Positions 15,735-24,109 of a stretch of 29,811 nt of DNA are shown here, piece by piece. The stretch's first letter is position 1; every line of letters starts with the position of its first letter. Origin of the DNA: CALHKP01 sp963558075 (GTDB taxonomy: Bacteria > Bacillota > Clostridia > Peptostreptococcales > Anaerovoracaceae); NCBI GenBank assembly GCA_963558075.1, contig CAUWFN010000024.1, forward strand, positions 1-29,811, given 5' to 3'. The notes below the pieces were generated by a model. The model searched no databases. It was given only the letters and a program-made list of their open reading frames with translations, and had not been told where the DNA came from. Position numbers and translations under genes: made by a program.

Positions 15735-16997
15735 ATGAAAACAATATGGATATGGAATCATTATGCTACGAACATGTTTTACGACAAAGGTGGTAGACAT
15801 CACTGGTTTGCTAAGCAGCTTATCCGAAAAGGGTATGATGTAAAACTGTTTTGTGCGACAACTATTCACAATAGTGATTTTGAGGTGGAAACAGACGGAA
15901 AGCTTTTTGTTGAAGACACATCCGAGGGCATAGATTATATTTTTATAAAAGCCCCAAAATATATAGGTAATGGCAAAGCTAGAATAAAAAACATGCTTGC
16001 GTTTTATAAAGCTCTATTACCTGTATCAAAAGAAATTGCAAAAAAGTATGGAAAGCCTGATGTAATATTTGCATCTTCTGTACATCCTCTGACACTAGCA
16101 GCAGGGATTAAAACGGCGAAAAAATTCTCTGTTCCATGTGTATGCGAGGTTAGAGATTTATGGCCTGAAAGTTTAATTGAAATAGGCATGCTCGGAAGAG
16201 ATAGCCTCATTTCTAAGGTGCTTTACAAAGGAGAAAAATGGCTATATAAACGCGCTGATAAGCTTGTGTTCACAATGCCTGGAGGAATGGATTATATAAG
16301 AGAACGTAAGCTTGACAAGGTGTTAGATGAAAAGAATATTTACTATATAAACAATGGAATCGATTTTGATACTTTCACTGAGCAGCAAAAGGAATATCGT
16401 GTAGATGATTCTGACCTAGAAGATGACAGCTGTTTCAAGGTAGTTTACACAGGGTCTATAAGAACTGCAAACTATGTTAGCGACCTTATTGAGGCGGCAG
16501 AAACAGTAAAGCAAAAGGGAATAAAAGATATCAAATTTATTATTTATGGTGATGGTGATCAGAAGCCTGTACTAGAAAAATATATCAAAGAAAATGATAT
16601 TGATAATGTTGTATTTAAAGGAAGAGTATCAAAACCGTATATACCGTACATTCTATCAAGGGGAGACCTCAATGTTGTTACGGGTGAGAAAAGTAACCTT
16701 GGGAAATATGGCATAAGCTGGAACAAACTATTCGAGTATATGGCTAGCGGAAAGCCTATCGTGGCAAATTATGAGATAGAAAATTATAATTTTATTCATC
16801 AATATAATTTTGGTATTGCTGAAAGATTTACTGATAATAAGCGCTTTGCTGAGGAAATAATAAAAATGAAAGAACTTGATGACGAGACTCGTTCATTGTA
16901 CTGTCAGAATGCGCTAAAGGCAGCAAATGATTTTGACTATAAAAATCTTACAGATACTCTAGAAAAAGTATTGCTGGAGGCTGTAAATGAGAATTAG
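15735..16997 (+). CDS. Glycosyltransferase family 4 (WbuB-like)
   Basis: This is a cytosolic-face retaining glycosyltransferase of 420 residues with a GT-B fold. The N-terminal half has the glycine-rich GGRHHWFAKQLIRKGYDV, and CEVRDLWPES is typical of WbuB-like enzymes. The C-terminal GT1 domain has VYTGSIR, YGDGDQKPVLEKY and WNKLFEYMASGKPIV, whose Glu is the nucleotide-sugar-binding residue. WbuB-type enzymes add a 6-deoxy-amino sugar to the growing lipid-linked chain; here it may act early, after the initiating transferase. It begins 3 bases after the preceding stop and overlaps the next gene by 11. Confidence 0.92.
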   Translation: MKTIWIWNHYATNMFYDKGGRHHWFAKQLIRKGYDVKLFCATTIHNSDFEVETDGKLFVEDTSEGIDYIFIKAPKYIGNGKARIKNMLAFYKALLPVSKEIAKKYGKPDVIFASSVHPLTLAAGIKTAKKFSVPCVCEVRDLWPESLIEIGMLGRDSLISKVLYKGEKWLYKRADKLVFTMPGGMDYIRERKLDKVLDEKNIYYINNGIDFDTFTEQQKEYRVDDSDLEDDSCFKVVYTGSIRTANYVSDLIEAAETVKQKGIKDIKFIIYGDGDQKPVLEKYIKENDIDNVVFKGRVSKPYIPYILSRGDLNVVTGEKSNLGKYGISWNKLFEYMASGKPIVANYEIENYNFIHQYNFGIAERFTDNKRFAEEIIKMKELDDETRSLYCQNALKAANDFDYKNLTDTLEKVLLEAVNEN

Positions 16998-17886
16998 TGA
17001 TATAATTGATTTTTTAGATAGAAATAATTACGAGTTTAAGTTTGATGGGAATTCAGAGGCTCAGATTTATGGCTTTTCTTCTCTTGGAAACTACAGGGAA
17101 GATACGCTGACCTGGTGTAAATCGGCTGAATATATCAAAAATGCAGATATGTATGGTCATAAATTTGGACTTATCATTATCCCAGAGAGCATGGAAAAGT
17201 CTAGCTGCAAAGGTAATGTAATACTGACAGAAAATCCGAAGAAGATTTTCTTTGATATTCTTGATAATTTGTTCGCTAGAGATGACGAGCTTCCTCCTGT
17301 CGGAGAGGGAAGTTATATTTCCAAAAATGTTAAGCTTGGTAAAAATGTAAAAATAGGCTATAACTGTGTACTTGACGGTGATATAGTAATAGATGACAAT
17401 ACCGTAATTTACAATAATGTAAGCATTATAAACCGTGTAAAAATCGGGAGAAACTGTATTATCCATTCCGGAACAGTTATAGGACATGATGATTTTTCTT
17501 ATACAGAGGATGAAAATCATGTCAAAACGATGATTAGACATTACGGCGGTGTAGTAATAGAAGATGATGTATTTATAGGTGCTAATTCTGTAATAAACAG
17601 AGCTACAATCGATGATACATTGATAGGTAAGGGCACAAAAATAGATGCATTCTGTCATATTTCTCACAACTCTGTAATTGGAGCGAATTCGTCACTGATA
17701 TCAGGAAGCAGACTTTACGGTTCTGTAACAACAGGAGAAAATGTTTATATAGCATCGGCAACTGTAAAAAATCAGCTTCATATTGGTGATAATGCTTTGA
17801 TTGGTATGGGAAGCATTGTGCTTGATAATGTAAATGAAAATTCAACAGTAGTAGGAGTACCTGCAAAGGAAAAGAGGTTAAAATGA
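16987..17886 (+). CDS. LpxD-like left-handed beta-helix acyltransferase
   Basis: This 299-residue protein has an LpxD-like layout: a small N-terminal alpha/beta domain (about 1-95), then hexapeptide repeats (about 105-290) of the form [LIV]-G-x4, such as KLGKNVKIGYNCVLDGDIVI. The HISHNSVIG stretch matches the LpxD region that carries the catalytic histidine. The second conserved GH position appears replaced (KNQLHIGD). Gram-positive cells make no lipid A, so an N- or O-acyl or acetyl transfer to a cluster sugar is more likely. It overlaps the previous gene by 11 bases and the next by 4 (ATGA). Confidence 0.85.
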   Translation: MRISDIIDFLDRNNYEFKFDGNSEAQIYGFSSLGNYREDTLTWCKSAEYIKNADMYGHKFGLIIIPESMEKSSCKGNVILTENPKKIFFDILDNLFARDDELPPVGEGSYISKNVKLGKNVKIGYNCVLDGDIVIDDNTVIYNNVSIINRVKIGRNCIIHSGTVIGHDDFSYTEDENHVKTMIRHYGGVVIEDDVFIGANSVINRATIDDTLIGKGTKIDAFCHISHNSVIGANSSLISGSRLYGSVTTGENVYIASATVKNQLHIGDNALIGMGSIVLDNVNENSTVVGVPAKEKRLK

Positions 17887-19196
17887 AAAAAGAATTACTG
17901 AAAAAAATCGAAAATAAAGAAATCACAGTGGGTGTTGTTGGTCTTGGATACGTGGGCCTTCCACTTGCAGTAGAAAAGGCTAAAGCTGGTTACAAGACTA
18001 TCGGATTTGATGTTCAGGATGAAAAGGTAGGACTAGTAAACAGCGGACACAACTATATCGGAGATGTAGTTGATAATGATCTTAAGAAGCTTGTTGAATC
18101 AGGAATGCTTTCAGCAACTACTGATTTCTCATTTGTAAAGGACGTTGATTTTATCGCTATTTGCGTTCCTACACCACTTGATGAACATCAGCAGCCTGAT
18201 ATCAGCTATGTAAAGAGCTCAACAATCGAAATCGCGAAATACCTAAAGAAGGGTACAATGGTTGTTCTTGAATCGACAACATATCCAGGAACAACAGAAG
18301 AGCTTATCAAACCTTTATTAGAAGAAGGTTCAGGACTAAAGTGCGGAGAGGATTTTTACCTAGGATTCTCACCTGAGAGAGTTGACCCAGGTAATAAGCA
18401 GTTCAAAACAAAGAATACTCCAAAGGTTGTAGGTGCAATCGGAGAAGATGCTACAGAAGTAATCGCTGCTATGTATCGTTCAGTACTAGAGGGAGATGTT
18501 CATGAGGTATCATCACCTGCAGTAGCTGAAATGGAAAAGATTCTAGAAAACACATATAGAAATATTAATATTGGACTTGTAAATGAACTTGCTATTCTAT
18601 GTGATAGAATGAATATCAGCTTATGGGAAGTAATTGATGCAGCTAAGACTAAACCATACGGATTCCAGGCATTTTACCCAGGTCCAGGTCTAGGTGGTCA
18701 CTGCATTCCTCTTGATCCTTACTATCTATCATGGAAGGCAAGAGAGTATGGATTCCATACATCAATGATCGAAAGTTCAATGATGATTAACGACAAGATG
18801 CCTGAATACTGTGTAGAAAGAGCAAGCAAAATTCTGAACAGACACAAGAAAGCTCTGAACGGATCAAAGGTTCTTGTTCTTGGAGTTGCTTATAAGGCTG
18901 ACATTGATGATTACAGAGAAAGCCCTGCAATCGATGTAATCGATATTTTAAAGGAAACAGGAGCAGATACAGATTTCTATGATCCATTCATTCCTGCATT
19001 TAGAGAAGAAGGAAAAGAATATGTTGGTATCGATAAGATTGATCCTGAAATTATCGCAGGATATGATCTTGTAATGGTAACAGCAGACCATACTGTAGTT
19101 GATTATGATATGGTACAGGCAAATGCAAAGGCAATCTTTGATACAAAGAATGCGATGAAAAATGTTGTTAACAGAGAAAATATTGAGGTGCTATAA
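17883..19196 (+). CDS. wbpA: UDP-N-acetyl-D-glucosamine 6-dehydrogenase (WbpA type)
   Basis: This enzyme oxidises C6 of UDP-GlcNAc to the uronic acid using NAD+ in two steps. The 437-residue protein has the full UDP-sugar dehydrogenase layout: Rossmann motif VGVVGLGYVGLPLA at residues 16-29, CVPTPLD, GFSPERVDPG, and catalytic Cys274 in GGHCIPLDPYYL. The latter form is typical of WbpA/TviB rather than of ManNAc dehydrogenase WecC. A C-terminal nucleotide-binding domain (VLVLGVAYKADIDDYRESP) completes it. With the WbpD- and WbpB-like genes it forms most of a UDP-GlcNAc3NAcA pathway. It is translationally coupled on both sides. Confidence 0.93.
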   Translation: MKKELLKKIENKEITVGVVGLGYVGLPLAVEKAKAGYKTIGFDVQDEKVGLVNSGHNYIGDVVDNDLKKLVESGMLSATTDFSFVKDVDFIAICVPTPLDEHQQPDISYVKSSTIEIAKYLKKGTMVVLESTTYPGTTEELIKPLLEEGSGLKCGEDFYLGFSPERVDPGNKQFKTKNTPKVVGAIGEDATEVIAAMYRSVLEGDVHEVSSPAVAEMEKILENTYRNINIGLVNELAILCDRMNISLWEVIDAAKTKPYGFQAFYPGPGLGGHCIPLDPYYLSWKAREYGFHTSMIESSMMINDKMPEYCVERASKILNRHKKALNGSKVLVLGVAYKADIDDYRESPAIDVIDILKETGADTDFYDPFIPAFREEGKEYVGIDKIDPEIIAGYDLVMVTADHTVVDYDMVQANAKAIFDTKNAMKNVVNRENIEVL

Positions 19197-19759
19197 TGAG
19201 TGAGTATTTTGTTCATGAAACAAGCATTGTTGATGACAATGTTGAAATAGGTAAAGGCACAAAAATCTGGCATTTTTCACACGTTCAGTCAGGTGCAAGA
19301 ATTGGAGAAGGATGTTCATTTGGTCAGAATGTAAACGTGTCAAATAACGTTAAAATCGGAAATGGCTGCAAGGTTCAGAACAATGTTTCACTGTACGAGG
19401 GTGTTGAGCTAGAAGACTATGTTTTCTGCGGACCTTCAATGGTGTTTACAAACGACCTTACTCCAAGAGCAAAATATCCTAAGGGTAGTGCAGGATACAA
19501 GAAGACTGTTCTTCATACAGGTGCTACAGTAGGTGCAAATGCAACTGTAGTATGTGGTCACGAAATAGGAAACTGGGCGATGATTGCAGCAGGTGCTGTA
19601 GTAACAAAGAATGTAAAGGATCATGCGCTTATGGCAGGTGTGCCTGCAAAACAGATAGGATGGGTATGTGAATGTGGGGAGATTCTCCCTGATTCACTAG
19701 AATGTCCTGTGTGTGGTAGAAAATATACAGAAACAGAAAAGGGATTGAGAGAACTCTAA
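19196..19759 (+). CDS. wbpD: UDP-3-amino-GlcNAcA N-acetyltransferase (WbpD/WlbB type)
   Basis: This 187-residue hexapeptide-repeat acetyltransferase has the opening EIGKGTKIWHFSHVQSGARI and the central ASN-VKIG, PRAKYP and AGVPAKQIGWVCECG segments that mark the WbpD/WlbB group. That group acetylates the 3-amino group of UDP-2-acetamido-3-amino-2,3-dideoxy-glucuronate. A C-terminal CxC...CPVC zinc-ribbon tail is visible, as in many members. Its ATG shares one base with the stop of the dehydrogenase gene, and the next gene begins immediately after its stop. Confidence 0.92.
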   Translation: MSEYFVHETSIVDDNVEIGKGTKIWHFSHVQSGARIGEGCSFGQNVNVSNNVKIGNGCKVQNNVSLYEGVELEDYVFCGPSMVFTNDLTPRAKYPKGSAGYKKTVLHTGATVGANATVVCGHEIGNWAMIAAGAVVTKNVKDHALMAGVPAKQIGWVCECGEILPDSLECPVCGRKYTETEKGLREL

Positions 19760-20506
19760 ATGGAATTTACATATAAAGCATATTCTAATTTAATAGATAC
19801 TGTAAGAAGCTGCGGCTACGAAATAACAGACTACAGTGATTACAAACAATATGATAAATCAGTTATCATGAGACATGATGTAGACTATGATATTAGACGT
19901 GTTCTTAACTTTGCAGAGATAGAACACAAAAAAGGAATAAGTTCTACTTATTTTCTTCTATGTTCATCGGACTTCTATAATCTTTACTCTAAGCGTGGTA
20001 TTTATATTATCAACAAACTAAAAGAATATGGCCATAAAATTGGCCTTCACTTTGATGAAGTTAAGTATGATATAAATGAGGATAACTGGAGCTGTGAGAC
20101 ACTTGCATCTCTTATAAAGGATGAGGCAAAAGTTCTCTCAGAAATTATAGGTGATGAAATCAGTGTTGTTTCTATGCATAGACCATCAAAACAGACTCTT
20201 CAGCACAGTAAGTCGGGAGAGCTTAAGATTGACGGCATGATAAATTCTTACGACAAGGAGTTTTTTGAGAATTTTAAGTATGTATCAGATTCACGTATGA
20301 GATGGCGCGAGGATGTTGATTCGATTATCAAAAGTGGGGAATATGACAAAATACATATTCTGACTCATCCGTTCTGGTATGGAAATGAAAACAAAAATAT
20401 TAAATATACTGTACAGGATTTTCTTATTTCCGCAGTAAATGACAGAATGAAGATTCTGAATGACAATATTACGGATTTGTACAAAATATTAGAAGATGAA
20501 TTTTAA
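19760..20506 (+). CDS. Polysaccharide deacetylase-superfamily protein (WbmS-like)
   Basis: This is a 248-residue protein with NodB-type features but no signal peptide, so it is cytosolic. MRHDVDYD (H39-D40, D42) resembles the metal-binding motif 1. GHKIGLHFDE holds two histidines (92 and 97). SMHRPSK and LTHPFWYGN supply later conserved positions. Members of this group occur in O-antigen and capsule clusters (the WbmS-like proteins of Bordetella), usually with unproven activity. A deacetylase acting on a nucleotide or lipid-linked sugar is plausible, and its location inside the wbpA-D-B block suggests a role in making or trimming that sugar. No gap separates it from the previous gene. Confidence 0.75.
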   Translation: MEFTYKAYSNLIDTVRSCGYEITDYSDYKQYDKSVIMRHDVDYDIRRVLNFAEIEHKKGISSTYFLLCSSDFYNLYSKRGIYIINKLKEYGHKIGLHFDEVKYDINEDNWSCETLASLIKDEAKVLSEIIGDEISVVSMHRPSKQTLQHSKSGELKIDGMINSYDKEFFENFKYVSDSRMRWREDVDSIIKSGEYDKIHILTHPFWYGNENKNIKYTVQDFLISAVNDRMKILNDNITDLYKILEDEF

Positions 20507-20546
20507 ATATATGTTTTTCTTATAGTTAAATGATTGGAGGATTTTT

Positions 20547-21620
20547 ATGAAATATGCATTAATCGGCTGCGGACGTATTGCTGTAAATCATATGAAAGCA
20601 GCATTAAATAACAAATTAGAAATTGTAGCAGTATGTGATGTACTGCCAGAAAAAATGGAAGCAATTTTAGAAAAATATGATTTACAGAATGATGATTCAA
20701 TCAAAAGATATACTGACTACAAAGAAATGATTGAAAAAGAACAGCCTGAGCTTGCAAGTATCGCAACAGAAAGCGGAAATCATGCTGAAATTGCACTTCA
20801 CTGTATAGATAAAGGTGTTAACCTGATTATCGAAAAGCCTATGGCAATGAGCATAGAAGATGCAGATAAAATCATTGCTCTTTCAGAAGAAAAGGGCGTA
20901 AAAGTATCTGCTTGTCATCAGAACAGATTCAATGTTGCTGTTCAGGAGCTTAGAAAAGCTATTGAAGCAGGAAGATTTGGTAAGCTTTCACATGGTTCAA
21001 TTCACGTAAGATGGAACAGAAACCAGGGCTATTATGATCAGGCACCATGGAGAGGAACATGGGCTCAGGACGGTGGTGCTTTAATGAACCAGTGTATCCA
21101 CGGAATCGACCTACTAAGATGGATGATGGGTGATGAAATCGAAGAAATTTACGGTGTTACAAGACAGCAGTTCCATGACTATCTAGAGGCTGAAGATGTT
21201 GGTATGGCAGTAATTAAATTCAAGAATGGAGCAATCGGTACAATCGAGGGTACAACAAACGTATATCCAAAGAACCTTGAGGAAACATTATATGTTTTCG
21301 GTGAAAATGGAACAGTTAAAATCGGCGGAACTTCAACAAATAATATTGATGTATGGGATTTTGCTGATGAAACAGAAGATGATGCAAAGAATAAGGGTCT
21401 AGAAGAGCAGACAAGCAATGTATACGGAAACGGCCACACAAGCCTGTTTGCAGATGTTATGGATGCAATTGAAAATGATAGAAAACCTTATGTAGATGCA
21501 GTTGCAGGAAGAAATGCGCTAGAAGTAGTTCTTTCAATTTATAAGAGCCAGAAGACTGGTGAACCTGTAAAATTCCCGCTAAAGGATTTTGCAAGTATCG
21601 ATATGAAGGGTGAGTTTTAA
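20547..21620 (+). CDS. wbpB: Gfo/Idh/MocA oxidoreductase, WbpB/WlbA type
   Basis: This 357-residue NAD(P)-dependent enzyme is probably the 3-dehydrogenase for UDP-N-acetyl-glucosaminuronate. The NAD-binding start is ALIGCGRIAVNH (residues 4-15). The catalytic EKP is at 96-98 (K97), HQNRFN follows at about 124, and H185 lies in QCIHGIDLL. The combination of HQNRFN and this second motif is characteristic of WlbA-like enzymes. It has a 40-base upstream gap with GGAGG before the ATG. Together with the WbpA- and WbpD-like genes it covers three of the four steps to UDP-GlcNAc3NAcA; the aminotransferase step has no dedicated copy next to it. Confidence 0.88.
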   Translation: MKYALIGCGRIAVNHMKAALNNKLEIVAVCDVLPEKMEAILEKYDLQNDDSIKRYTDYKEMIEKEQPELASIATESGNHAEIALHCIDKGVNLIIEKPMAMSIEDADKIIALSEEKGVKVSACHQNRFNVAVQELRKAIEAGRFGKLSHGSIHVRWNRNQGYYDQAPWRGTWAQDGGALMNQCIHGIDLLRWMMGDEIEEIYGVTRQQFHDYLEAEDVGMAVIKFKNGAIGTIEGTTNVYPKNLEETLYVFGENGTVKIGGTSTNNIDVWDFADETEDDAKNKGLEEQTSNVYGNGHTSLFADVMDAIENDRKPYVDAVAGRNALEVVLSIYKSQKTGEPVKFPLKDFASIDMKGEF

Positions 21621-21622
21621 TT

Positions 21623-22732
21623 ATGAAAATATGTCATATGACAAGTGCCCATGACAGTGATGATATCAGAATCCTTAAGAAACAGTGTGTTTCACTTGCA
21701 AAGAAGACAGATAACGATGTTTACTTAGTTGCAAAAGGTGATGATTTTGAGTTCAAAAATGTTCATATCGTTGGGATTGGAAATCAGCAAGGCGGTAGAC
21801 TGAACCGTATAATTAAGGTAGGAAAGGCAGTATACAACAAGGCTCTGAGCCTCGATGCGGATGTATATCAGTTCCATGATCCAGAGCTTATGCTGTATGC
21901 AAAAAAATTGAAAAAGCATGGCAAGATTGTAATCTTTGATAGCCACGAAAACTATAGAGAGCAGATTATGCAGAAGGGTTATATACCTAAGCCTCTTCGA
22001 AAAATTATAAAGTGGGTTTACTGCAGAGTGGAAAAGCATGCATGTAAATACATTGATGCTGCATTATTTCCTTCAGAACAGAATCCTTATAGTGGGATGG
22101 TTGACGAGTGCGTTGCAATTTATAATTCACCTATGTCAGATGAACTTAAGATTACAACTCCAATAGAAGAAAAGGAACCTTCTGTATGTTGCGTGGGTAC
22201 ATTATCTGAAGATCGTGGTATAAAGGTTCTAATTGAAGCTTGTTACAAAGCTGGTGTAAAATTAGTTCTTGGAGGCAATTTCTCCCCGGAATCTTTTGGT
22301 GAGGAAATGAAAAACTCACAGTACTTTTCAAACGTGGATTACAGAGGATTTTGTAACAGAGAGCAGGTTAACGATATTTACAACGAATGCATGATTGGTG
22401 CAGATACAATTCTGAACGTAGGTCAGTATCCGTTTCTTCAGAATCTGTCTACAAAGGCATATGAATATATGATGATGAAGATGCCTTATATAACTTCTAA
22501 TTTTGCATACAACAAAAAAATATCAGATGAGTATAATTGCTCTATCTGTGTTGATCCGTCAAATTCAGATGAAATTGCTAAGGCTGTAAGATATCTTGCA
22601 GATAATCCTGAGAAGGCAAAGGAAATTGGCGAGAATGGTAAACGACTAGTTGAAGAAACATATAGCTGGACAAATGATGAAAACAGACTGTATGAGCTAT
22701 ATGACAGGCTATATTCAAAATATAAAGGGTAG
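21623..22732 (+). CDS. Glycosyltransferase family 4 (WbpH-like)
   Basis: This 369-residue GT-B enzyme opens with KICHMTSAHDSDDIRILKKQC, a start common in capsule GT4 enzymes where a leading His-Asp pair precedes the DIRI block. VYQFHDPELM and FDSHENYREQI follow in the N-terminal half. The C-terminal half has CVGTLSEDRGIKVLIEA and NLSTKAYEYMMMKMPYI, the donor-binding region. It likely adds one sugar of the repeat unit on the cytosolic face. The gene follows the WbpB-like gene after 2 bases. WbpH-like function is a resemblance only. Confidence 0.88.
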   Translation: MKICHMTSAHDSDDIRILKKQCVSLAKKTDNDVYLVAKGDDFEFKNVHIVGIGNQQGGRLNRIIKVGKAVYNKALSLDADVYQFHDPELMLYAKKLKKHGKIVIFDSHENYREQIMQKGYIPKPLRKIIKWVYCRVEKHACKYIDAALFPSEQNPYSGMVDECVAIYNSPMSDELKITTPIEEKEPSVCCVGTLSEDRGIKVLIEACYKAGVKLVLGGNFSPESFGEEMKNSQYFSNVDYRGFCNREQVNDIYNECMIGADTILNVGQYPFLQNLSTKAYEYMMMKMPYITSNFAYNKKISDEYNCSICVDPSNSDEIAKAVRYLADNPEKAKEIGENGKRLVEETYSWTNDENRLYELYDRLYSKYKG

Positions 22733-22737
22733 AATGA

Positions 22738-24087
22738 ATGTTGGATAATTGTTTTTTTAGAAAAATTGCTGATATTGATGAAAAAATAAAGAGATTAATA
22801 ATATCTGCATCTTGTTTTCTGCTTATTATGTTCGAGCTTACGCCTATAATAGCACTTAGACGAGGAGGATTAGATACTATACTATCTTTTCTTCTTTGCT
22901 TTGCTATTATTGCAATGAGCTACGATGGACAGATAAGATTTCAGAAAGGGAAGCGCTTTATTTTTATTGCGGCACTGATTTTAGGTGTAGCAGAGCTAGT
23001 ATCGGGAGTAATGCTCGGTGTATTAGGTTACATGTCTTATGGCATGTTTTATGTAATAGTACCCACAGGACTGATTCTAGTGGTAAATTCAAAAAAACAG
23101 ATTGAACGTCTTATGTATGCTTCATCACAGGCTATGGCATTGTCCTTTGCTGTACTGTTTGTTCTTTCGGTATTTTTTTCACCGCTTGGAAGTGAGCAGT
23201 ATGAATCGATTTTAGGAAATCCGAATGCACTGGGAATGTATGCTTGCATAGGATTTTTGGGAAGTCTGTATTTATCTGTTACAGAGAAGAAATATAGATA
23301 TTATGTACTTCTAGGTTTATCATTTGGATTTATCTATTTTTCGAGATCAAGAACATCTCTCCTTCTTGTTATAGGGTCTGCTGCAGTACTGCTTTTCTAT
23401 GTGATTTTAAACAGAAGAGAACAGAAAGTGCAGTTTAAAAATGTTGTTAAGTGTCTAGTTACCGTAGCCGCTTCTGTTTTTATTTCCTTTGCAGGAATTT
23501 CGTATGTAAACAGTTTAGTTGGAATTACAAATCTTGACACAATAGAAAAAATAGAAGCTGTATTTGATGTAAATATTATCAAAACAGATGATGATGATAA
23601 ACCAGAGTTTTCTGATGTTTTAGCTTCAGGAATTGACAGAAGCCTGAAGGGAATTGCAGATGATAACAGTTTCACATCGGGAAGAACTGCAATTTGGGTC
23701 GCATTCTTAAATAATATAGATATTGGTGGTCATGCTAGTGGAGTAATTGAGCTAGAGGGTGCCGACTATAATGCACACAATGCGTTTATCCAGGTTGCAT
23801 ACAGCTATGGAATTGTATCCGGAATACTATATCTTATAATAGCTTTGTATATGCTTGTTGTTATAATAAGCCAGTTTGTAAAGTCGTTGAAGAGAAAGCA
23901 TATAAGTTTTGAAAAATGCTTTGCAGCTATTATATATGGAAGTTTTATGGTCTACAGTACTCTATCAGCTGCAGTCTCGCCATTTTCATATTTTATAATC
24001 ATGGAAGTAAGTCTGTGTGTTCTTCCTTATATAGGAACGGATTTTTGGAGTCATAAAAGCGATTTATTAGGGGCAAAAGGAGTATAG
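22738..24087 (+). CDS. wzy: O-antigen polymerase-like membrane protein (Wzy)
   Basis: This 449-residue integral membrane protein has about ten to twelve hydrophobic segments. It carries the Wzy_C/O-antigen ligase pattern (PF04932-like): a long extracellular loop with FTSGRTAIWVAF and a following HNAFIQVAYSYGI, which fits the family's exposed loop near the active site. It should polymerise flipped lipid-linked repeat units outside the membrane. The ATG at 22738 has AAAGGG 8 bases upstream. As usual for polymerases the sequence is otherwise poorly conserved; position among GT genes and a flippase supports the call. Confidence 0.85.
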   Translation: MLDNCFFRKIADIDEKIKRLIISASCFLLIMFELTPIIALRRGGLDTILSFLLCFAIIAMSYDGQIRFQKGKRFIFIAALILGVAELVSGVMLGVLGYMSYGMFYVIVPTGLILVVNSKKQIERLMYASSQAMALSFAVLFVLSVFFSPLGSEQYESILGNPNALGMYACIGFLGSLYLSVTEKKYRYYVLLGLSFGFIYFSRSRTSLLLVIGSAAVLLFYVILNRREQKVQFKNVVKCLVTVAASVFISFAGISYVNSLVGITNLDTIEKIEAVFDVNIIKTDDDDKPEFSDVLASGIDRSLKGIADDNSFTSGRTAIWVAFLNNIDIGGHASGVIELEGADYNAHNAFIQVAYSYGIVSGILYLIIALYMLVVIISQFVKSLKRKHISFEKCFAAIIYGSFMVYSTLSAAVSPFSYFIIMEVSLCVLPYIGTDFWSHKSDLLGAKGV

Positions 24088-24100
24088 TGCATAAAGCACT
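24086..24100 (+). promoter_or_regulatory. Hairpin between ribosome site and start codon of the next GT gene
   Basis: AGTGC-ATAAA-GCACT forms a 5-bp stem overlapping the polymerase stop. AAAAGGAG (24075-24082) lies 27 bases before the ATG at 24110; with the hairpin folded the gap becomes 12 bases. The reading frame above the ATG is closed by a TAA at 24092, so no upstream start is possible. Confidence 0.5.
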
Positions 24101-24109
24101 TTAACTATT

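Noticed and set aside
17053..17667. Open frame of 204 codons on the minus strand
   Set aside because: It is antisense to the LpxD-like gene, whose hexapeptide repeats are unmistakable. The minus-strand product is Ile/Tyr/Ser-rich without domain features.
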